This document shows, in pieces, positions 4,616-8,137 of a stretch of DNA of 8,137 bases (its first letter is position 1; the number at the start of each line of letters is the position of its first letter). The position numbers were made by a program, and so were the translations under genes. The notes under the pieces are model-generated. The model had not been told where the DNA came from. It made no database searches and worked only from the letters and a program-made list of their open reading frames with translations. Source of the DNA: Omnitrophica WOR_2 bacterium RBG_13_41_10 (lineage in GTDB: Bacteria > Omnitrophota > Gorgyraeia > Gygaellales > Profunditerraquicolaceae); assembly GCA_001805465.1 (NCBI GenBank), contig MHGH01000016.1, positions 69,559 to 77,695 on the forward strand, given 5' to 3'.

Positions 4616-5938
4616 CTATTTTCTGAAAAAGGAGATTAACATTACAATGAAAATAAGTATTCCACTTGATGTTAAGGCGATAGTAAGTATTTTCTTCTGT
4701 TTATATTTTTCCTTATCTATTTCTTCCTGCGTAGTCAAGCGGGAAATTGCTCCTAAGACAGGTAATTCTAAATTCTGCTTGGCATCTTCTATATCTATAA
4801 AGGAGTGGTCCATAAATTCACGGCCTAAAACCAAACCTGCGCCGGAAAATGTCCCTAAGAATAAACCTAAGAATACTACTAATATTTTATTAGGCTTTGC
4901 GGGACTTAAAGGAAGCCGCGGTGGGTCAATAATGTTGTAGCGGGTGCCTTCCTTGGAAGACTCCAAACGCTGGGTGATTTTGGCGGTTTCTAATTTCTGC
5001 AGGAGCATGTTGTAGATATTTTCGTTTACCCGCATATCGCGCGCTAAAACTGAATCCAACTTATCCATTAACACTACTTTATAAAGCGTAGCGTTAGGAT
5101 CACTATTCTGAGCATCGCTGCCACCAAAAGCATAAGCCATGCCATCGGTTGATACAGATTGCTTTTCCTTATCAATAATCTTATCCAATTCTTTTTTCAG
5201 GCCTTCGTAGGCAGGAGTGGAGATAGGTTGTTCGTTTCCGGTAAGCTTGTATTTTCCGGAATCAAGCTCTTTTTGGGCGGCTACAATTTTCTGCCTTAAC
5301 TCTTTAACTAAAGGGTGCTGCTCGGTAGAATCTACTAAAAGAGTTTGCAATTGTTCTTCAAGGCCGGCGATCTCTGAATCTTTAATTTTACGTTTATAAA
5401 CTTCCAGCTGCTCTTTGATAAAATCTATGGCCACACCGGTTTCTTTGGTCTGGGAGCGCATATTTTCATCAATAAAAATATCGGTGAGGGTTTTGGTAAT
5501 AAGCTGGGTCTGAGCGGGTTTAGGGCCGAAATAACTTATTTTGATAAGGTTAGGCCCGCGCATTTGCACTGTAATATCTTTTCTTAAAGAGTTGATTAGG
5601 CTTTCAAAGCCGGATTGGCTGTCTACATTCTTAGCCAAATCCAGCCTTTTGGTTAATGCCACTAAGCTGTTCCAGCTTAAAATCTGCTCTTTGAGGGTGC
5701 GCATTCTGTCTACCAGTGTGGTAGAAATTGCTAAGCCCTGAATAAGAGGATTAATCATCTTCTCTTCCTCAACCAAGATTACGGTAGAGGATTCATAGGT
5801 TGGGGGCAGTAAGAAGCAGGCGATGAGGCTTATAACAAACCCTATAAAGATAGGAGAAAGAAACAACCACTTACGCCTGAAAAATATTTTCAGGTATTCA
5901 ACCGGATTACGATTCTTGATAAATTCTTGGTTTTCCAT
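4616..5938 (-). CDS. Wzz/GumC/EpsB-type polysaccharide chain-length determinant
   Basis: This 440-residue inner-membrane protein has the Wzz layout. A short cytoplasmic N-terminus with NPVEYLKIFFRRKWLFL leads to a first membrane helix (about 24-44) and then PPTYESSTVILVEEE (45-59). A large, mostly helical periplasmic part has probable coiled coils near 170-230 and 295-325. The proline-rich IDPPRLPLSPAKPNK (337-351) leads into a second helix (about 351-371). After LGREFMDHSFIDIEDAKQNLELPVLGAI (372-399, the segment that precedes the kinase domain in fused Wzc-type proteins), a third hydrophobic segment (about 417-437) ends the protein. No kinase domain is fused; the separate kinase is encoded downstream. 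It should form a periplasmic oligomer that sets EPS chain length and couples to the export protein, whose gene lies 18 bp upstream. The third C-terminal helix distinguishes it from simple Wzz. The ribosome site GAGGAG is about ten bases before ATG. Confidence 0.93.
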   Translation of the reverse strand: MENQEFIKNRNPVEYLKIFFRRKWLFLSPIFIGFVISLIACFLLPPTYESSTVILVEEEKMINPLIQGLAISTTLVDRMRTLKEQILSWNSLVALTKRLDLAKNVDSQSGFESLINSLRKDITVQMRGPNLIKISYFGPKPAQTQLITKTLTDIFIDENMRSQTKETGVAIDFIKEQLEVYKRKIKDSEIAGLEEQLQTLLVDSTEQHPLVKELRQKIVAAQKELDSGKYKLTGNEQPISTPAYEGLKKELDKIIDKEKQSVSTDGMAYAFGGSDAQNSDPNATLYKVVLMDKLDSVLARDMRVNENIYNMLLQKLETAKITQRLESSKEGTRYNIIDPPRLPLSPAKPNKILVVFLGLFLGTFSGAGLVLGREFMDHSFIDIEDAKQNLELPVLGAISRLTTQEEIDKEKYKQKKILTIALTSSGILIFIVMLISFFRK

Positions 5939-5956
5939 ATTAATCTCTCTCCTCTT

Positions 5957-6694
5957 TTAATATGCTGCTTTCGTTAAGATAGATGTGGTTGAAGTCTTTC
6001 CGCCAGCTGCTTCAGATACAGGCGCGGTAACAGGACTGATAACTCTCATGATTTTTGCCATCACGGTTGCCGGGACATATAAAACATCTCCGGGATGCAT
6101 ATCTATGTTATATTTGAGATTTCCACCATAAAGGATGGAATACAAATCTACGGATGTAGTCTTAGCATGATTTTTTTTATCAGGAGTGATTAAACGGCAC
6201 CTGCGCATTGCTGCGGCTAAGGTAGGTAGCCCCGCCTGGACTACCGCTTCCCTTACCGGAACAGACTCTGAACGCATATAATATTTTCCCGGTGCGCCCA
6301 CTTCACCCAAAACATAAATTACCTTGCTCTTATATTCAAGTATGGTTATATTGACATCGGGAGTAAGGACATAAGCGCTGATGATCTCTTTTATTTTCTG
6401 CTCTAATTCTTTTTTGGTCAGGCCGGTTACGTCCATGTCGCCGACAAATTTATACTGGACCTTGCCTTCCATGTTTACAGGATATACGCCGCTAAATTCC
6501 GGATGGCGCATCACGGTAATTTCTATTACGTCATCAGGGCCTAAGGTGTAATGCAAAGGATCTTCGTATTGATTGGTTGGCTTTGCTGCTGTGGCCAAGG
6601 CCAATTTGGGCGCATTTTCTTCGGTTGCCCAAGCTAACCCCGTTATTGCTAAAACTAATAAAACCAAACCTAAAATCCTAGCCTTTCTTTCCAT
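5957..6694 (-). CDS. Wza/EpsA-type outer-membrane polysaccharide export protein (Poly_export + SLBB)
   Basis: I chose ATG 6694 because AGGAGG (6706-6701) lies six bases before it. In-frame ATGs at 6709 and 6700 overlap or touch that site. The 245-residue product has a signal peptide ending LAWA before TEE (residues 20-26). A Poly_export domain follows (about 49-118, with YTLGPDDVIEITVMRHPEFSG at its start, then LTPDVNITI), then an SLBB domain (about 123-205, beginning VIYVLGEVGAPGKYY and ending HPGDVLYVP). A C-terminal helix (VMAKIMRVISPVTAP) may be the membrane-spanning part of the outer-membrane ring. Unlike E. coli Wza there is no lipobox cysteine, so it should be released by signal peptidase I. 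Its start overlaps the end of the MerR-like gene by 17 bp, implying coupled translation. It would form the exit pore for the EPS. Confidence 0.92.
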   Translation of the reverse strand: MERKARILGLVLLVLAITGLAWATEENAPKLALATAAKPTNQYEDPLHYTLGPDDVIEITVMRHPEFSGVYPVNMEGKVQYKFVGDMDVTGLTKKELEQKIKEIISAYVLTPDVNITILEYKSKVIYVLGEVGAPGKYYMRSESVPVREAVVQAGLPTLAAAMRRCRLITPDKKNHAKTTSVDLYSILYGGNLKYNIDMHPGDVLYVPATVMAKIMRVISPVTAPVSEAAGGKTSTTSILTKAAY

Positions 6695-6893
6695 CTCCAT
6701 CCTCCTCATAATAAATAATGGTCTCTTTGAAATTCCTTAATTTTTTAAGGTCACCCTTGTCGTAAATACGCCAGCCGCGCCAATCGCGTTTGGCACGGTT
6801 AACCTTCTTTGCCTGTTCCCAACGGATAATCGTCTTGGGAGTTACGCCGATTCTTTCGGCGATATCCGTGATGGTCATTCTTCCGTCGTTCAA
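6678..6893 (-). CDS. Small MerR-like DNA-binding protein (71 residues), first gene of the EPS operon
   Basis: The start is TTG 6893, preceded by GGAGGA four bases upstream; an ATG at residue 6 has only a weak site. Residues 6-56 read as a winged helix-turn-helix of MerR/excisionase type: MTITDIAERIGVTPKTIIRW (6-25), then a wing with RDWRGWRIY (36-44) and DKGDLKKL (45-52). There is no effector or dimerisation domain, so the protein is little more than the DNA-binding head. It is the first gene after the sigma-54 control region and overlaps the export gene, which suggests it regulates this operon, perhaps by binding the GGACA array in front of its own start. The target is not shown by the sequence. 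An excisionase-like or architectural role is the alternative. Confidence 0.85.
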   Translation of the reverse strand: MNDGRMTITDIAERIGVTPKTIIRWEQAKKVNRAKRDWRGWRIYDKGDLKKLRNFKETIIYYEEDGDGKKG

Positions 6894-6940
6894 TTTGTCC
6901 TCCAGTGTCTTTGTATGTCCTATTATGTCCTAGTATGTCC
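6891..6940 (-). promoter_or_regulatory. Array of GGACA motifs at 10-bp spacing in the EPS operon leader
   Basis: Read on the minus strand, successive decamers from 6940 to 6891 are GGACATACTA, GGACATAATA, GGACATACAA, AGACACTGGA and GGACAAATTG. Three are near-identical and two degenerate, and the last contains the TTG start codon. They lie between the predicted transcription start (about 6955) and the first gene. The one-turn spacing suggests a cooperative DNA-binding protein, possibly the MerR-like product itself. Because the motifs would also be in the 5' leader RNA and the last overlaps the ribosome-binding site, repeated GGA binding by a CsrA/RsmA-type protein is an alternative. Confidence 0.6.
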
Positions 6941-6964
6941 GTGAAAGTCATATATATTCTAATA

Positions 6965-6982
6965 CAGCAAGTTCTATGCCAA
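6965..6982 (-). promoter_or_regulatory. Sigma-54 (RpoN) promoter, -24/-12 type
   Basis: On the minus strand TTGGCATAGAACTTGCTG (6982-6965) matches the consensus TTGGCAC-N4-TTGCT with one visible difference (T for C after GGCA). The invariant GG (6980-6979) and GC (6968-6967) are exactly ten bases apart. Transcription should start near 6955, giving a leader of about 62 bases before the MerR-like gene. Regulation by RpoN with the PrsK/PrsR two-component pair is associated with PEP-CTERM/EPS loci, so the match fits the genes downstream. Confidence 0.8.
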
Positions 6983-7029
6983 GTGCTAAAACTTAATAAA
7001 CTATTTTTTAAATTGTTTATAACCCGAAT

Positions 7030-7055
7030 GTTTACAAAAGGTTACAAATGTAGAT
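7030..7055. promoter_or_regulatory. Putative enhancer (UAS) site, proximal
   Basis: GGTTACAAATGTAGAT (7040-7055) matches the perfect palindrome at 7100-7115 at 13 of 16 positions. It is preceded, ten bases further toward the promoter, by the half-site GTTTACA (7030-7036). Its centre is about 92 bases upstream of the predicted sigma-54 start, where activators of RpoN promoters commonly bind. Confidence 0.5.
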
Positions 7056-7099
7056 TTTTGGGAATGTTTTTGGTAGGTGTAGTTAGAATTAGGTCGAGT

Positions 7100-7115
7100 G
7101 TTTACAAATGTAAAC
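7100..7115. promoter_or_regulatory. Putative enhancer (UAS) site, distal, perfect palindrome
   Basis: GTTTACAAATGTAAAC is a perfect inverted repeat with 7-bp arms (GTTTACA and TGTAAAC) and a two-base centre. It lies about 152 bases upstream of the predicted sigma-54 start, and exactly 60 bp (near six helical turns) from the matching proximal site. This placement is as expected for a dimeric enhancer-binding protein of the NtrC/PrsR class; which protein binds is unknown. Confidence 0.6.
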
Positions 7116-7155
7116 GAAATGAGGTATTATGTAGATAATTAGAAACGTGAAAAAC

Positions 7156-7198
7156 GGGGTCAGAATTATTTATTGGGGCAGAAAATAATTCTGACCCC
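7156..7198 (-). terminator. Strong hairpin with T-run after the XRE gene; REP-like GGGGTCAG element
   Basis: Arms 7156-7171 and 7183-7198 (GGGGTCAGAATTATTT and its exact complement) form a perfect 16-bp stem around an 11-base loop. On the minus strand the stem begins one base after the TAA of the XRE gene and is followed by GTTTTTC, so it can act as an intrinsic terminator separating that pair from the EPS control region. The GGGGTCAG ends, and a related GGGGCAGA in the loop, resemble the GGGGACAG element at 4579-4607, so it may also be a REP-type repeat. Both roles are compatible. Confidence 0.7.
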
Positions 7199-7199
7199 A

Positions 7200-7706
7200 T
7201 TATTCTACATCTATTCTTTTAATTTCCAGGATCCTGCATAAGCGCATTATGGTATAAAGCGTAATATTCTTCCTGCCTTCTTCCACGCGGGAGATATCCG
7301 GCTGTTTCATTCCTATGCGAAGCGCCAGTTGTTTTTGGCTCAAGCCTTTCTTAATTCTCGCCTCTTTAATCAACGCTCCGAGCTTCCGGAAAAGATCAGG
7401 CTGGGTGCCGGCAGTTTTTTTATGTTTAACCTTATCCGCCTCCACAAGCTGTTCGTATATTGTCTCCCACCAGTCCCTGAAATCCGATTGCCGCGCGTGT
7501 TTTATCCAATAAGCCCTGATTTTAGGCCAGGCCTGTACAAACTTATCCTTAGAGATCAGGGAAAATAGTTCTGCCGGCCTGTCACAGCGCGATAAAAAAA
7601 TAACCATTTTAACCGGAAACCGCGGGTGGCCGGAGTCTTTAAGTATCCTTATTGTTTCCTTGAGTGCATTTTCGTTTATGCCCCAGAAATATTTTGAAAT
7701 GTTCAT
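7200..7706 (-). CDS. XRE-family regulator, probable antitoxin partner of the AbiEii-like protein
   Basis: This 168-residue protein has a clear XRE/Cro helix-turn-helix at its C-terminus (about 109-163). LIKEARIKKGLSQKQLALRI is followed by GMKQPDISRVEEGRKNITLYTI and MRLCRILEI, with no HTH elsewhere. The first 85 residues (YFWGINENALKETIRILKDS, PVKMVIFLSRCDRPAELFSL, HARQSDFRDWWETIYEQL) form a separate, mainly helical domain that I do not recognise with certainty. A Lys-rich linker joins the two. The ATG overlaps the stop of the upstream nucleotidyltransferase gene (ATGA), showing tight coupling. In AbiE-type systems the toxin is paired with a DNA-binding antitoxin that represses the operon, so an antitoxin/repressor role is likely. 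Here it is encoded second and carries its HTH at the C-terminus, unlike classical AbiEi. Confidence 0.8.
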   Translation of the reverse strand: MNISKYFWGINENALKETIRILKDSGHPRFPVKMVIFLSRCDRPAELFSLISKDKFVQAWPKIRAYWIKHARQSDFRDWWETIYEQLVEADKVKHKKTAGTQPDLFRKLGALIKEARIKKGLSQKQLALRIGMKQPDISRVEEGRKNITLYTIMRLCRILEIKRIDVE

Positions 7707-8137
7707 TCCTCTATAACCTCCCTGGCGAATTGCTTGATCTCATTTTCAAGGTAAGCAATCAATTCGCGGCCGTCAACTCCGGCATCGTAAATATCTAAAT
7801 CAAGAAGCGCAAGTTTAAGCTCCTGCCGGGAAAACGTCCTGTACCAATGAATCATCCCTCTTTGAAACTGCGCCGGGCTTTTGCGCAAAAATAAATGCAA
7901 CGGCCGTATCTTTTTTGAAAGCATATACAGGTCAAATACATCGCGCGCTTCTTTACGGCCTTCGCTGATTTCTCTACCCAACTCATCTATTACGGGCCGA
8001 ATACCGGAAATAGCAGCAATTTTCTGCAGGTACAAATCCTCTGCGCTATAAACACGGACTCCGTCAAATTTACGTATCAGAGGGCGCTTAATAAGGACGT
8101 CTTCAACAAAATCAATCTTTAACGGCCGGGATGAACC
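7703..8137 (-). CDS. AbiEii/AbiGii-type nucleotidyltransferase (toxin-like), C-terminal part (runs off the window)
   Basis: An open frame enters from the right edge and shows 144 residues. Visible family features are LKIDFVEDV near the edge, a YSAEDLYLQKIAAISG segment (like the family's EDLLAxKxxAL), GRKEARDVFDLYMLSKKI with the conserved ARDxxDLY, and a helical end. AbiEii enzymes are nucleotidyltransferases that act as toxins, best known from abortive phage-infection systems. The catalytic GS..D motif would lie outside the window, so activity cannot be judged. A TTG codon at 8035 should not be taken as the start, since the frame and the family similarity both continue upstream of it. The stop overlaps the XRE gene by 4 bp. 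The pair is unrelated in theme to the EPS genes and may be a mobile accessory cassette. Confidence 0.8.
   Translation of the reverse strand, partial: GSSRPLKIDFVEDVLIKRPLIRKFDGVRVYSAEDLYLQKIAAISGIRPVIDELGREISEGRKEARDVFDLYMLSKKIRPLHLFLRKSPAQFQRGMIHWYRTFSRQELKLALLDLDIYDAGVDGRELIAYLENEIKQFAREVIEE

Larger units (their letters stand above)
6894..7155. other. 262-bp AT-rich control region of the EPS operon
   Basis: No gene is supported here. The region is strongly AT-rich and holds, toward the operon, the two GTTTACA-type palindromic sites, the sigma-54 promoter and the GGACA array, in the order expected for an enhancer-activated RpoN promoter. The AT-rich stretch between the proximal site and the promoter (6983-7029), which includes ATTTTTTAAATT, could be a bend or an IHF-like site, but no clear consensus was recognised. 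Confidence 0.6.

Noticed and set aside
4611..4940. Plus-strand open frame with hydrophobic stretches opposite the Wzz-like gene
   Set aside because: It is the reverse of the coding strand for the membrane helices and proline-rich segment; no ribosome site and no family resemblance.
6695..6709. Upstream ATGs at 6709 and 6700 as start of the export protein
   Set aside because: AGGAGG lies between or against them and is correctly spaced only for ATG 6694, which also gives a standard signal peptide.
6905..7138. Plus-strand open frame of 77 codons in the control region
   Set aside because: GTG start with no ribosome site, composition that follows the AT-rich DNA, no recognisable domain, and it covers the sigma-54 promoter and palindromes.
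7703..8035. Treating TTG 8035 as the start of a 110-residue protein
   Set aside because: The frame stays open to the window edge and the residues upstream (LKIDFVEDV) fit the AbiEii family, so the gene is cut by the window, not started at TTG.

Overview
The window holds most of an exopolysaccharide (EPS) locus of the exosortase/PEP-CTERM kind, read almost wholly from the minus strand, from a Gram-negative-type (two-membrane) bacterium. The evidence is an SLBB-domain outer-membrane export protein, a Wzz/GumC-type chain-length protein, a secretion-type AAA ATPase of the sort found at PEP-CTERM loci, a separate BY-kinase-type ATPase with a tyrosine-rich tail, and a very small protein ending in a PEP-CTERM tail. 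Gene content together with palindromic GGGGACAG/GGGGTCAG elements reminds me of uncultivated groups such as Omnitrophota. That is an impression, not a demonstrated assignment, and the exosortase itself is not in the window.

Layout, in the direction of transcription from right to left. (1) 8137-7200: the C-terminal part of an AbiEii-type nucleotidyltransferase overlaps by 4 bp a gene for a protein with a C-terminal XRE helix-turn-helix, a probable toxin-antitoxin-like pair. It is closed by a strong 16-bp hairpin followed by a T-run. (2) 7155-6894: a non-coding control region with two GTTTACA/TGTAAAC-type palindromes, a textbook sigma-54 (-24/-12) sequence, and GGACA motifs repeated every 10 bp down to the start of the next gene. 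(3) 6893-4616: a tiny MerR-like regulator, the export protein and the chain-length protein, closely packed. (4) 4560-2707: the PEP-CTERM-type ATPase and the tyrosine-kinase-like ATPase. (5) 2696-1483: a UDP-sugar 4-epimerase-like enzyme and a 76-residue protein carrying both a lipoprotein signal and a PEP-CTERM tail. (6) 1482-1158: a spacer with degenerate 7-bp repeats on both sides of a 44-codon ORF that resembles the beginning of a Wzx flippase. (7) 1157-1: rmlA (dTDP-glucose synthesis) and the start of an RmlD-like reductase that runs out of the window.

Together the genes would supply nucleotide sugars (rmlA, epimerase, RmlD-like), control chain length by a phosphorylation cycle (Wzz-like protein plus kinase) and export polymer through the outer membrane (SLBB protein). 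They also place a small surface or membrane protein in the same transcript. The control region suggests RpoN-dependent expression driven by an enhancer-binding protein, with autoregulation or leader-RNA regulation through the GGACA array.

The least ordinary features are the sigma-54 control region, the doubly signalled mini-protein, and a family of dispersed 4 x 7-bp GTACNNN repeats. The repeats occur between genes, inside the ATPase gene and at the end of the epimerase gene, where they are translated.
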